Assembly (NCBI GenBank): GCA_028671895.1
Contig: CM053800.1
Coordinates: forward strand, 10,933,886-10,997,885
Length of the DNA: 64,000 nt
Reading direction: 5' to 3'
Source of the DNA: Oenanthe sinensis
Lineage: Eukaryota > Streptophyta > Magnoliopsida > Apiales > Apiaceae
Shown one piece after another: positions 44,190 to 56,014 of the stretch. The notes beneath the pieces were generated by a model, which was given only the letters and a program-made list of their open reading frames with translations, was not told the DNA's origin and made no database searches. The translations under genes and the position numbers were made by a program. How positions within the stretch are numbered: the stretch's first letter is position 1; every line of letters begins with the position of its first letter.

Positions 44190-44949
44190 TATACGGATTA
44201 AAGCTTTCATTCTTTGTGGTTACACACATATTCTTACAACTCGTATTGTGAAAAGCTTTATTCATTCTTCTCTAAATCTGAGCTTAGTTCTATATTGGAG
44301 ATTTAATATTTAGATAATATAGTTTGAGTTGTAAACACTTTCATTCGATTGTATTGTTCAAAGTGTAATATGTAATCACTAAGTGGCAAGGGGTCTAGGT
44401 GTAGAACAAGGGAGTATTTGATTCAGTTGTATTGTTTCTACAAGGCAAAGGGTTCGAGGAATAGAAGGATTCAAGAGTGGGACTCGAGGAATTCAAGGTT
44501 TAAGAACGGATTGCGAGGCAGAGAACAATAACAAGCTGGAATCATTCTGCTCGGGATTGCTGAAATCCTAGCAAGCCAATATAGTGATTGGGAACAAGGA
44601 GATATATTATTACTCTTGTAATTGGTTTATAATTGATTAATAATATATTCTCTTACCAATTTGGTAAGTGACCAGGACGTAGACCATTAGACATAGGGGT
44701 CGAACCTGGCTAAATATCGTGTGCCTCTTTTACATAATGTTTTTATATGTTCTTCCTCATTGCATTCATTCTAGCCTGCTATAATTCATTTTAGCCTGCT
44801 ATAATTGTTTACAGATTGAAAATAGTAAGCTAGTTTATTAAGGCACATCAGACTGTTCACATTACAGTCAGCTATAATTGGTTGGTAATATTTAAAATTG
44901 GATATAGTCAGCTAAATCACCTATTCACCCCCCTCTAGGTGCATTCTCA
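44190..44949 (+). repeat. S2 3' LTR, second segment
   Basis: Continuation after the hAT. It includes TTGTGGTTACACACATATTC, a CAAGGGAGTATTTGATTC region and a 3' end near ATTCACCCCCCTCTAGGTG. That last motif is frequent at Sirevirus LTR ends. The exact end is uncertain. Confidence 0.65.
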
Positions 44950-45214
44950 AAAATTATATTAAACCAAAATAGTAGTATTAAATTTATAAATATTATAAAA
45001 TTAAATAATAATTTCAAAATATATATGTGTATTATAATTCACAATTTACTAATTTGTTATGATTCTAATATCTCTTTTTCTCATCCGCCGCTAACAATAT
45101 CAATGCTACCGGTGTAGGTCAAACAGCCCACGACATCTAGATAAGTATTAGTAACATTATGTAAATATTAAAGAATATAATTTAAAATTATATATGTGTG
45201 TGTGACTTATAATG

Positions 45215-45442
45215 TGGGTGTTTGGGGTTCCATAAACTTAAAATAAGTAGCTTATTTTTTATTTTTTTTTACATATTTTCATATATTTTTTAAAGATAAA
45301 TATTTGTTTTAGAATTTTAAAACCAAATATGAACTTACTTTTTTCTGGAAATAAGGGCTTATTTCTGAAAAGTACATACATCCCTACTTTTTTCCGGAAA
45401 TAAGCTCTTATTTCCATAAGTAGCTGTTACCCAAACAGCCCC
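45215..45442. mobile_element. MITE, hAT-like
   Basis: About 228 bp with imperfect inverted ends: left GGGTGTTTGGGGTTCCATAA, right (reverse complement) GGGGCTGTTTGGGTAACAGC. The GTTTGGG core and the internal mirrored AGTAGCTTATTTTT / AAATAAGAGCTTATTTCC are typical of plant hAT-derived MITEs. No clear target duplication was found, so the ends may be off by a few bases. Confidence 0.6.
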
Positions 45443-46215
45443 AATATCTTATTTTAGCAAAATACCTGATAGTATATTAGTGTCATTAACACGTGCTTCA
45501 ATTATATCTGGACATATGAACTCAAATCCATATAGTGGTATGTTGGTGATTCCTTTTTCCAACTTTTTTGGGGCTAATACTTGCAACTACTTTTAAGTTT
45601 TTAATGCTATATAAAAACCTTTCTTCCAAAATATATTTGAATCGAAAAAGTAGATACTTTTGAATCGTTGCACGGATAAGATTTTCCTATCATAAATTAA
45701 AGTATCAAAAAGTTAGTACGAATGCATAATTGTAATAAATTAATAAATAACAAAATTTTATTAACCTTCTCATCAATTAAAATCATGTTAAGACTAAATT
45801 AATCACCTGTTTGTGTATTGATTGTATCCCACATCCTGCATACTATCACTTTAATCATCCAATCATCTCTATTGTTATTCAAAGCATTCAAGAGAGTGTA
45901 ATCCATGATGTATTAGACGTTGAATGTAAATAGCACTATTATAAATTTGTTTTGATTTATTTTTTGATGCATGATCTTTAATTTATATAAGTGATAGTCC
46001 ATTATTTTTTAGATGGAAACACATTCAATTTATGTAAAAGAATAAATTAAATTTTTTATTATAGATAGTGTCTTTTTGAAAAATCAAAATAGTTTCGATT
46101 TTTAGTAATTTAATGCATTTTCTAAAATTTCTAATTACCTTACGTATAATAATGTCTTTTCTAAAATTTTGAAACTTATCTCATGGATAATAATAATTTA
46201 CTTGACTTGAGAAGA

Positions 46216-46350
46216 AAGTTTAGGAGAATATAAAGTAACTTAGATTTTTTATAATTGGGAGAAAATTTAGGAAAATATAAAGTAACTTAGATTTTTCATA
46301 ATTTGGAGAAAATTTAGGAGAATATAAAATAACTTAGATTTTTTATAATT
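46216..46350. repeat. Tandem repeat, 3 x 47 bp
   Basis: Three units of about 47 bp, each with TTTAGGA(G/A)AATATAAA(G/A)T and AACTTAGATTTTT, starting near 46216, 46263 and 46310. They are close in sequence, so the duplication is fairly recent. No coding content. Confidence 0.8.
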
Positions 46351-46798
46351 TTTAATATTTACTAATTGAAAAATTCGAGAAAATTAGAAAAATACATTGG
46401 GACGATTTGGGAGCGCCACCTAACTGTTTTTGTCTTCTCATTTATATTGATATATTGATTTGATGTGGGGGGGAATAGGTTACAAAAAAAGTACTATTTA
46501 AATTTTTTGAACTAAAACTAACTTTAAACTAAAAAATGTATTATATACAAAAAGGTCAAACAATAATTTAAAATAGATTGGGTAATTTTAAACTACCCCG
46601 AACAGACTTAATTTTTTTTTTTGAGAAAATACTATTCAGCCCGATTTTAAAAAATTCCCAGTCCAATTTAATTTTGGTTTAATGTGGCCCCGAATCCAAT
46701 CCGATCTATTTATATACATAACCCGGTCATAGGTGAGACTTCTTGATACGTAGCATCCATTTATCAACTTGGTCAGTCCATAAATAATCATGATAAAA

Positions 46799-47500
46799 TG
46801 ATAAAATTCTCAATTTTCCCATTTTCACATCATAATAATTTAGTATATATAAATTTCAACACTTTAACTTGGTCAATAAAAATAATATTTCTTAATAATG
46901 GAAACATATCACATCTTTATATAATATTTTAATTTCAATAATAACCTAATACATCTCAGTACCCTCCCTCAAAATCAAGTATGAAGATTTCGAATACTCA
47001 ACTTATACGAAAAAACTTCATTTTTTCGAATTTTATCATCTTCATTATCTTCTTTATCGTGTTTTGTTCATCATTATCATTATTGTTATATCTCATTATC
47101 AATGTTTGTCATCACACCGTGATTTTTTTTTTAATTAACCCGCAAACTCTTGCGGATCTTTTCTCATATCCACAACTCTTGTGAATATCTCTTTTTTTCC
47201 ACATCACACAAATTCTTCTAAAATATTTTTCCTTGCTAAACTCTGAATATAGTTTTATTTATTTTTTTTCTCTCAAAAATTATTTTGTCTTTCACTTACT
47301 CTAACCTTCATCTAACCTAATTTGACTCTAATACCATGATAAAATTCTCAACATCCTCCTTTTCTCATTTATAATAATCCATTATATATAGATTACAATA
47401 CCTAACTTAATTAATAAGAATAATATTTCTTAATTATGAAAATATATCACATTTTTATATAATATTTTAATTTTAACAATACCCTAATACTGTATATCTG
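46799..47500 (-). mobile_element. TRIM-like miniature LTR retrotransposon
   Basis: Two direct repeats of about 160 bp (46799-46958 and 47337 to about 47496) each begin TGATAAAATTCTCAA and share AATAATATTTCTTAAT and TTATATAATATTTTAATTT. Just inside the right copy, the - strand reads TGGTATTAGAGTC (47324-47336), close to the initiator tRNA-Met primer site. Just inside the left copy, the - strand has GATTTTGAGGGAGGGT (46961-46976), a polypurine tract. The 378-bp interior has no coding capacity. This layout is that of a terminal-repeat retrotransposon in miniature. LTR divergence is roughly 20 percent, so it is old. The right outer end is ragged. Confidence 0.75.
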
Positions 47501-48374
47501 AATATAAAAAAACAGAAAGGGACAAAAGAGGACATAAAAAATGAATCATTGGGACTACCTGGAAAAGAAATCAAAATCTTCGGATAATGGCCAAGGAAAC
47601 ACCAACATACTGTAATTTTATTGCCGTTTAATTTTTTGACAATTTTTAATATATTTTTATCACATGCCATATATCATATGACGGAGCATAAGAAGCATTT
47701 AGATTGCTGAAAAAAAATGAAAATATGGAATTGGAATGGAGTTAATAAAAATGAGAATGATGTAAAATCAAAAGGGGTATAAATGACATATGAAGTTCTT
47801 ATTCCATAAAATCAAATTACTGATTCAAACCTATGATATTGAAGTTCCAATTATCATTACCCAAAAACCAAAAAAACCCTTATTTTTTCCGGACCACTCT
47901 TGCATGAACCAAATGCCCCCCTCATTTTCTTGCATGAACCAAATGCCCCCTCATTTTCTTCAGACCACACTTGCATCATTCATTTTTGTAATTGTATATA
48001 GTTGTTTCACAATTTTTATTGCCATTCTTACCGAATGCCAGTCATAATAGTGCAGTGAATCCGTACCATGTAAAGAGGAAAGATTGTTGATGATTATCAT
48101 TACAAAGACTGAAGCTACAATCAAGTCAGTATGCAGCCGTTGCATCTCTGTGTTACCCAAGCACCCACAATTAAACTGCAGTAAAAAAGTGCGCGAAGTT
48201 TCATCCACAAAATTAGTGTTTTCAAGACGACTCAAGACACTCGAACAAGCTGCTCAAATTGACTTCAATTTCATACATACTTTTTAGAATCAAGGGAAAA
48301 TTTAAGACTACTGTATTTGTTCTTTTACTAAGAAGTATGGTTACATGCTTGCACAAAAACTTATCCACAATAGT
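47501..48374. other. Intergenic DNA downstream of PFD5, probably including its 3' UTR
   Basis: No separate gene seen. A 28-bp imperfect tandem duplication (GCATGAACCAAATGCCCCC twice) is at about 47902-47955. The part next to 48374 is expected to be the PFD5 3' untranslated region. Confidence 0.5.
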
Positions 48375-51300
48375 TTATGTTGCAGGAGCCGATTGCTTCA
48401 GTTTAGCTTGTAAAATTAATCCTGCCTCGTCAGCTATACTTTTCTTCTTAGCTGCAACCTGCATTGAATTTTAACAAAATTTAATTCAAAAGGAATCGAG
48501 TAAACAATGCGTCAATGCCTTAAGCTTATGCAAGAAAACAAGTTCCGTTTCACTCTAAAAGCAATATTTGCTTCTGAAAACTTAGACGCACTGGCATACG
48601 GAAAACATTAATGGGTACTCTATTTAACCTCAAGAATAACTTGGTCTAACTAAATGCACTAAATAGATTGATGATACTGTAAAGTTTTAAAGCAAAGCTC
48701 GTATTTTTTTTTAGTATCTATCAAAGATGTGGAAAGAAAACATTCTGGTGAACGTATATTCTTAAAATTAAAGAGAGGCTCTTTCACAATCTTATAATTG
48801 ATGGCATGATCTAATTATATTCTTCCTAGGATGTTAGGAGGGAGTAGTTGATACATATAAATGACGATAAAATATGCCCGTATGCCTGTAAATAAACTTG
48901 ATACTTAATGGATACACATAATTTTCAAATATTTTTTTATAAGAAAGCAGCAGTGTTGAGTGGAATTTGATTAAAAAAACAAATAGACATACATTATACT
49001 GAGACCTTGATGCCTTGTACGAATTGGTAAATTAAAGATTCTACTCCCTGCCATCATGACTCATTAATCTACCATCTTAAGTTCATATCACACAAAGGTG
49101 TACTACAATACACTGGTCATTATTAGATTTTACTTTTTATAAAGTTACTATTTTCTGTTCAAACTCACGGTAATCAGTGCCAGGAAGGAGGCAATGAATC
49201 TTATTAATTTCCATTGTCTCGATGAAATTTTCTAAAATTTTTATTTATCATTGAAGGTGATTTTTTTCATTTACTGTTTCCCGATATAACCAATTTAAAA
49301 TGGGATCATACAATTTCGGCAAGTGATATTTTCAGATTTTAGAAAGTTGCTTTACCCAGCTTAACTGTCTCTAGTTCGGCTTCTGGTGACTGGTGAGCAA
49401 CACAAGGCACAATCCTTATACAATGTACAACATAAGGGTTACAACCTATGGCCTACAACCTAGGGGATGTGCCTAAGGTTTGAACCTAAGAAATCTGCAT
49501 AAGACATTATTGTCCTAAGGCAGGACTTAGGCGCCAAAAAGACTATTCCTTATCCTCTGAGCGTCACCCTTAGGTATTCATCAGTGATGAGTCACAGTGA
49601 ATCATTCCTTCCTTCAACACGTGTCACATGTTTAAGACAAGTCATACTGACACATTTTACTTTTTAATACCTGTCAATCAACCAAGCGTCCACACTCCAC
49701 ATTAGTGACTTATCGCTCGCAACATAATTTTAGTAATATAAGTATCCAAAGCTCTATTCTTAGAAGGGGCTATACACACTCACAGAGATATTTTATATAT
49801 ATATATATATATTGACTAAATAACTATGAACTATCACACACTTTCATTTTCGTTTATCTCTCGTGTCATTCATATTCTTGCCCAAAAAAGATAGGTTCTT
49901 CGTCTTCTGTCCTCCAAACCTCGTGCTGGAGGCAGAACCATAGTGATAGATGATTTTTAAACCATATTACTAAAGAATATCCAGAGCGAAGAGGGTAAAC
50001 TGGTATTAAACCTAATATACTTAAGGAGAGACTCCTTCGCCATCTTATAATTGATTGTAGGATCATATTTTTCTTAGGGTTTCAGAGGAGGTAGTTAATA
50101 GATATAGATAGAGATAAAATATGCCCGAAATAAACTTCATACTTGCTGGATATGTGGATACACATAAATTTCAAATGCACATCTAAGAAAGCAGCAGTCT
50201 TGAGAGGAAAACTTGACCAAAGAACAAACATGCTGACACCTTGATGCCTTATGAAATTTTGTAGATTACACACGCTACTTCGCTGCCATCGTGACCCATT
50301 AATATACCGTCATAAGTTCATATCACACAAATGGGTCCCACAAAAAGCTGGTCCTGATTCGATTTTAACAAGTTGATTTACCTAAGATAACTAGCTCAAG
50401 CTCGTCTTGTGGTGAGACTAGCCCAAACATATATTTCAAACTTGTTTAGAAAAAAAAATCTCGGATTAGCTTGTGAAAGAAAAAAAAATCGGTTCTCAAT
50501 GTTGATACAAGCTTTGCGGGTCTCAAAATGAACCAAATTTACTGGATACTTGTTGGACATGGAATACACCTACATATTAACATGTTTATTTAAAAGAAAA
50601 CAATCTTGAGAAGAAAATTGAACAAGAAAAGGATCTGGTGAGACTTTATACATGTTCATGTTATAATGTGGCCATTAATACCAAAATGCAAAAAAAGAGT
50701 CCAACAAAGATATTTTCCTTCATTCATGAACAATGCGATCCTTAATCTGCCATATGCGTACCTCAAAAAGCTGGTCAAAATTAGATTTCAACAAGTTAAT
50801 CTTCCGCTCGCAATAATCCTTCCCCTCCAGCATTGTTTTCTGAAGTAAAAAATGAGACATTGGGTGTCAAAATTATTGATACAAGAAAAGAATTATACCT
50901 CTAACTATGGTGACAATTTTGAAACAAGTGTATCCTTGATTGCTTTTAACAGAGATCCACTGTAATCATTATAATATTCCATAATGGCTTTTTACTAATT
51001 TAAAAACTGAAAAGACAACTTCAGTGTAGAGTTACAATATAAATTCAGTGGCATACTTGCACAAGAAGAAAGTTGTGGCCGGCTAATGTAATATTGTTCA
51101 TATCAACGCTTTTTATAGCTACAAGCTATAATAGTAACATATAATAGTATCAAGATAGGAGATCTTGTATAATAATAACATATAACAGCATTAGCAATTT
51201 GCAATTTACTAGAAAATGAGCTTTTGATGGTGATTTTAGACTGGTCAATTTGATTTAATCCACAAATAATTTTGTCAATTATTTTCTAAGATAAGTAAAA

Positions 51301-53085
51301 ATGCATGCTCGCAAAGAAATTGTAATAATAAAAGAATAAATATTGCAGCACCAATATGGCGATATAGCACACACGAAAGAACAACTTGAGGTATAACTTA
51401 ATCCAGGTGAAACTATACTATCTGGAAAATCATGCAAGATTTTTCTTCCTTTTACCGTAAAAAAATTTAGCTGGGGCCAAAATGTGTCATGTTGCCTTAA
51501 AAGCTTCAGACTTCAAGAACAACGGCGGTTATTAGAATTTAAAATGCCTTGGCAACTATTATGCAAATTCCAAAGTGTCAGTCATGTCATCCCCACAACT
51601 AATCTATACTATATTATTAAAACCGAAACATTAAAAGTTTGGTAGTCGGTCGGTATTTGGGTTGGATAGTTATTGTTGGGCCTAACTTTTTTAACATTTC
51701 TCTTAACTAAAACTTCTCACATCAGTCTTCTAATTAAAACACACCCCTAAACAAAACACACAAACATTATCCTATTAAAATACAAATACTCTTAACTAAA
51801 ATATATCCAAAACACGTAAATATTATCTTATTAAAATTGAAATACAAATAAAGTATATGAAAATTATATAAAATATATATGTACAACATTAAATAAAATT
51901 TAAATTATTATTAACGAAAATATTAAAATTAAAATAATAAAATACTAAAAAAACTCGATCCATGCATCGCACGGGATATAAGCTAGTATATTATTAAATT
52001 CGCAATAGGCTAACTTGTAGATTGTGTTTGAATTTTTTTTCTTTTAGCTCCGTAAGCAAAAGAAATTAAAACATTAGAGACCTAAATGTACAAAAAAAAC
52101 TTATGAATGGTGATAAAATTGATAGTTAAATTCTGACAAACCAAAAGAAAGTTGTCACAGAGTCCAGATCACTTATCTCCCTTAAAAAACGCTTTAGACT
52201 ATCTAATTTTTCTTTTTATATCTCATTATTTATTATTCTTTCTAGTTTCTAACATCTCTGTTACCCCCCCCCCCGACTCTTCGCTTTGCCTCGAGTATGT
52301 CGGACATGGGTATGAACACTTGGATACTTATTTTAGACCAAAAACATGTAATCATATTTAATTAATCATATATCGGACATGGGCATGTTGGACGCTTCCA
52401 GCCGAGTCCGGTAACAAAGTCTAACATATAATCATATTTAATTAATCAGATAAAACAATCCATTCCATCAGGCCCTATATGCCAAAAAAAAAGTGATCAA
52501 AACTAAAAGTGGCGCCAAGACAACTCTCCTGCTCGATTACAGTAAATAACAAAAGAACCCTAATATATATCTCCATATTTCATAGCCAAAACCTTGTGTT
52601 ACTGATCATAGAATCACAAATTAGATATACAACTAAAAAAAAGTAGTGAGAGAGAGAGACCTCAATGAAGTAACCAGTACCAACATCAACAAGAACATTA
52701 TTAGAATCATCAAGAGTACCGGGAACATAAAGCGACGCCGTTAGAGGAACCAGCATTTTCTTCCCTAAAATAAACAACTTATAATAATAATTAAAACAAG
52801 GGAATAGTCCTAAAAAAGTATAGATACAAAGCAATATATATATATATATAAGTATAGATATCGAATAGTACCTTGGGGACGGAGGGAGAGATCATGGAGA
52901 GCAGTGGAAGCGAGATCGAGACGAGAAGTGGCAGAGCGAATATTATTAAGACTGTCTTGTAAAAGATTCACTTCTAGATCTGTTTGTTCTTTCACTGCTT
53001 TTAGCTGCTCTACGCTCATTCTCTCCATCTCCTCCTTTGCTGACGTCATCATCTTCCCTCCTTTTGCCGCCGCCGTCGTCGCCAT
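48375..53085 (-). CDS. PFD5: Prefoldin subunit 5
   Basis: Four exons on the - strand give 159 residues: 53085-52872, 52764-52661, 50839-50762 and 48458-48375 (TAA). All introns are GT-AG and the reading frame closes. Exon 1 has MSVEQLKAVKEQTDLEVNLL and LQDSLNNIRSATSRLDLAST; exon 2 has MLVPLTASLYVPGTLD and VDVGTGYFIE; exon 3 has KDYCERKINLLKSNFDQLFE; exon 4 has AAKKKSIADEAGLILQAKLK. This is an alpha-type prefoldin: two coiled-coil helices flanking beta hairpins. Arabidopsis PFD5 is about 151 residues. The hetero-hexamer hands unfolded tubulin and actin to the CCT chaperonin in the cytosol, and in plants it also has a nuclear role. Introns 2 and 3 are long (1821 and 2303 bp) and hold a Helitron and old duplications. 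The ATG gives a short Ala/Lys N-terminal extension. Confidence 0.96.
48757..50400. repeat. Duplicated segments in and around PFD5 intron 3
   Basis: Segment A (about 48757-49140) and segment B (about 50015-50400) align in order: CTTATAATTGATG/TTG, GATAAAATATGCCCG, GAAAGCAGCAGT, CTTGATGCCTT, AAGTTCATATCACACAAA. B ends in AAAAAGCTGGTC...TTTTAACAAGTTGATTTACC (50344-50381), which resembles the start of exon 3 as seen on the + strand (AAAAAGCTGGTCAAAATTAG). B and the real exon-3 region thus look like products of an old tandem duplication, and B holds an exon relic. A retains only a weak trace of it near 49110-49150. Confidence 0.6.
49141..50014. other. PFD5 intron 3, unclassified stretch
   Basis: Sequence between the duplicated segments. 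It has a TA microsatellite (about 49794-49812) preceded by a promoter-like ATAAGTATCC region and GCGCC/CCTAAGGC words. It may be an old solo LTR or other insertion, but I could not find matching ends. Confidence 0.35.
51603..51986 (+). mobile_element. Non-autonomous Helitron in PFD5 intron 2
   Basis: 384 bp. It starts TCTATACTATATTATTAAAA after a host A. It ends CTAG before a host T (AAGCTAG|T), and 10-25 bases before the end has the hairpin CCATGCATCGCACGG. The TC start, CTRR end, near-terminal hairpin and A|T target fit plant Helitrons. The interior is AT-rich and non-coding. Confidence 0.85.
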
Positions 53086-53925
53086 TATACTCTGTCTCTG
53101 TGTGTGTGTGTGTGTTTATTTGCTCGCTACTTTAATCAAAATAAAATACTATGGGATTATTCGATTCGATCAATTTTCTGTTTTGAGAATTCCAAAAAAT
53201 CGAGTTTTTTTCTTAATTATAAATTAGATTTTATTAGACAAATATTTTAGGACAATTTTTTTTTTCAAAAATGAAGGATGGGTTAAAAAATGTGAATTAT
53301 GGATGTTTTCACATTTATATTAGACAAGATAAGTATTTGCTATTATAATAGATCCTCGATAAATAAATAATCTTATCAAATTAATAATTTTGTTTAGTTC
53401 TAATATAATAGATATTGTGTATTTTTTATTTCAATTAATTATAATTTTCAGGTCCTGCGAATATTCATTTATCGAAATTTAATTGTAATTAAAATTTTAA
53501 TTTAGCAACTTAGATTTATTCTGAAATATATAAAATATACAATAATGTTTAGTAAATAAAGATGTAGTATAATTTATTGGGAAAAAATTTAAAAAAATTA
53601 TATCTTTCTTAAAAGAATGAGCACTCCATCCAACAAATTTCATTAATCCGTTGATCAAATTTCTTGTTATTAATTAATTAATGATTAATCCCCATCATTG
53701 CTTCTATAACATTATACACTAATATTTAATAATGATAATAATCGGAACAAATAAATATAAGGAGTGCAGTGTTTTAAAAAATGAAAATTGGACTTAATCG
53801 ATGAGATCATGGAATATGGATTAATCGAATAAATCGGACATTAATTGAAATAATTAATTAAATAATCGAGAATTTAATCAATTCGGTGAATTACCCTACA
53901 CAGATTAATCACCGAAATTCCTATA

Positions 53926-54113
53926 GGCCCAGAATCATACTAGTACTATTATTTTATATTCCCACTCAGGAACTTATCACTGGCTTTCAGATGTAGGTGA
54001 TAAATTAAAACACTGTTTTTAGTTTGGATACCTGCTGCTTCTGGCCCAATCTATCCTTAAGAATTGAATTTATATGACCTGAGAAATTTAATCATAAATC
54101 CGCAACTGGCCCA
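53926..54113 (-). promoter_or_regulatory. Cluster of TGGGCC (site II type) motifs upstream of PFD5
   Basis: TGGGCC on the PFD5 strand occurs at 53926-53931, 54043-54048 and 54108-54113, about 840-1030 bp above the ATG. Site II elements (TGGGCY) are known class I TCP-binding sites in housekeeping promoters. The distance is large, so function is uncertain. Confidence 0.35.
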
Positions 54114-55718
54114 GATTTTTAACTACCACAACTCATGTTCCCCTTCTAGGAACTTGGTAGGCCCTATAATTAGTCTCAAAATTTTATATACAGTATCCTC
54201 CCTCCACCCTTTTTAAATTTGAAAAAAATAGGCATATTTAGAAAAAATTAATTGATTAAATCTTTTTAATATATACCCTTAATTATTATAATTAAAAAAT
54301 AAAATACAACTAAACGTAAAAAATGTCAAATCTTACAAAAAATAAATATAGGATAATTTTAGGTGATTACCCTTATATTTATATTAAAAAAAGACATAAT
54401 TGGGATCAAATTTTATTTTCAAAAGAGACACGTAAAACGAAAATGTAATAGGAGGAACTAGTAAATCTTTACTGTTGCTTAACCACCACAAAACCAAATC
54501 CCTATTTTCTCCACCCAACAATAACATGGAAAATATTTTACACGATTCCAGTTCAGTATGCAAGTCAAGTAGACCCCTGGATGGTGATGGACATCTACTC
54601 CAATCTTGCATTATGGAAGAAACACAACAATGCGGCATGAAAATTTGAAAACCAACCAAACAGGTATTATAACACCACCACACAACCATTCTAAAAAACC
54701 TGCAGAAGCCAAGCCAAGCTATGCGCATTCATTCATCTGTGATACTTGATAGTGTGTGAATGATGGACTCGACTAAAAATAGTTCGTAAATGACAGACCA
54801 TATAAAATAATCCAAGTGAAGAACTTTGGAAATGATTTATGAAGATCCTGCAAAATGTACAAGAAGTAAAATGCTCCTAAATTCACATAATCGTGTCCTA
54901 CAGTTCAATTCCAATCCAGCCTAACAAAAGAAACGATGGGAAGAATATTATACAAGAATATGTTGAGACTTGAGAGACAGACGTTGCTAAAACTTTGCAA
55001 GACAGTCTTTTATATTCTAAAAGCTAGTTTAAATAGCCCAGGTCCAAGGCGCTAGCAAAAGCCAACAAAACCGTGAATAACAATATATAATTCTTCCGTA
55101 ACACACTCGTGAAGATTTAAACTGAATGTAGTATGAAATGAAATTAAGGATCAGCGACAGGGCATAAACAAATGGGCTATTTTATTCACACCACAGGTAC
55201 TTCCCAAAATCAATAGGTACATAATTAGTACAAGACTAAATACTTCACACCGATAATTATGAGAAATGGCTAGAATTAACTTCAAAAGAGAACTTGTACA
55301 GAAGAACCATTGCTTTTCCATAATCACAATGGTCTCTCGAGGTCAATTTAACCAAAATACAATGTAAAATATGGAGGAGAGAGGAAGAAACAACCTGGCA
55401 GAGTCCAATATCATTCCCATAGCACACCCCAGAAGAAAAGATACCGACAAAACAAACCACAGGCCAAAACTCCCGAAAATTGGAGCATAGATAGAAATAC
55501 CATCATAGCAACAAATCTCAATAACCAAGTGTCATGATAATATTCCAAGTGTTTCCACCAACTCCAATTGGCAACTAGACGTGTAACAACCATACCACCA
55601 GTTCTTCAAATTATAACCTTGCAAGAAATGTTTTCAACATTCCGAAAAAATGAATTCCACTGGAAACCTCCGACGCTTCCATATATGCGGTGAATGAAAC
55701 TTATACAGTCCATTTCCC

Positions 55719-55790
55719 ACTCAAACTTAGTTACTAAAGTAGTATCCGTTCCTCACTCAAACTTAGTTACTAAAGTAGTATCCGTTCCTC
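55719..55790. repeat. Perfect 36-bp tandem duplication
   Basis: ACTCAAACTTAGTTACTAAA...TTCCTC occurs at 55719-55754 and again, identically, at 55755-55790. It lies 225 bp downstream of the TCP7 stop, possibly in its 3' UTR. Such a repeat is likely to vary in copy number. Confidence 0.92.
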
Positions 55791-56014
55791 GATACATTAT
55801 CTCAAACAACATAAACATTTCACCTCAATCCTGATGCTTAAGCTAAAACCATAGCATGATATCGCAAACAAGTTAACCGGTAAACATCCTAATTCAGTAA
55901 TTCAACAAATTGCACACTCCTAAAACCCTAAATTACTACTTACCATTGCACACAACTTGATCAACAAACAAGATAGATAAACATTATATTGACAATGACT
56001 AATTTATCTAGAAT

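Larger units (their letters stand above)
35967..44949 (+). mobile_element. S2: Sirevirus-type copia, 3' part, split by a hAT
   Basis: A + strand element truncated on the left by E2. Reverse transcriptase and RNase H (35967-37297) are followed by a third ORF (37831-39043), repeated purine tracts (39097, 39395, 39732) and a 3' LTR (39745-40271 plus 44190 to about 44949). The hAT at 40272-44181 splits the LTR. Internal stops and a tandem duplication show it is old. The LTR end is placed at TGCATTCTCA by the TG...CA rule and could be a few bases off. Confidence 0.8.
44950..46798. other. AT-rich intergenic DNA
   Basis: No gene recognised. It contains a MITE (45215-45442) and a tandem repeat (46216-46350), listed separately. 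Otherwise it is AT-rich sequence without coding signal. Confidence 0.6.
53086..56014. other. Intergenic DNA between PFD5 and TCP7
   Basis: This holds the PFD5 promoter and the TCP7 downstream region. A GT microsatellite (53098-53113) lies 13 bp above the PFD5 ATG. Three GGCCCA words (TGGGCC on the gene strand) are at 53926, 54043 and 54108. A CTCCCTCCACCC sequence near 54190 may be a Stowaway-like terminus without a visible partner. The open stretch 54384-54728 is Trp/Phe-rich with no recognisable domain and is probably chance. Confidence 0.55.

Noticed and set aside
49390..49990. Solo LTR in PFD5 intron 3
   Set aside because: Promoter-like words are present but no TG...CA ends with a target duplication could be located.
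52264..52274. C homopolymer as a regulatory element
   Set aside because: An 11-base C run in an intron is better explained as slippage or assembly artefact.
54384..54728. 114-codon open stretch between PFD5 and TCP7
   Set aside because: Trp/Phe-rich composition, no recognisable domain, no splice or start context; probably chance.
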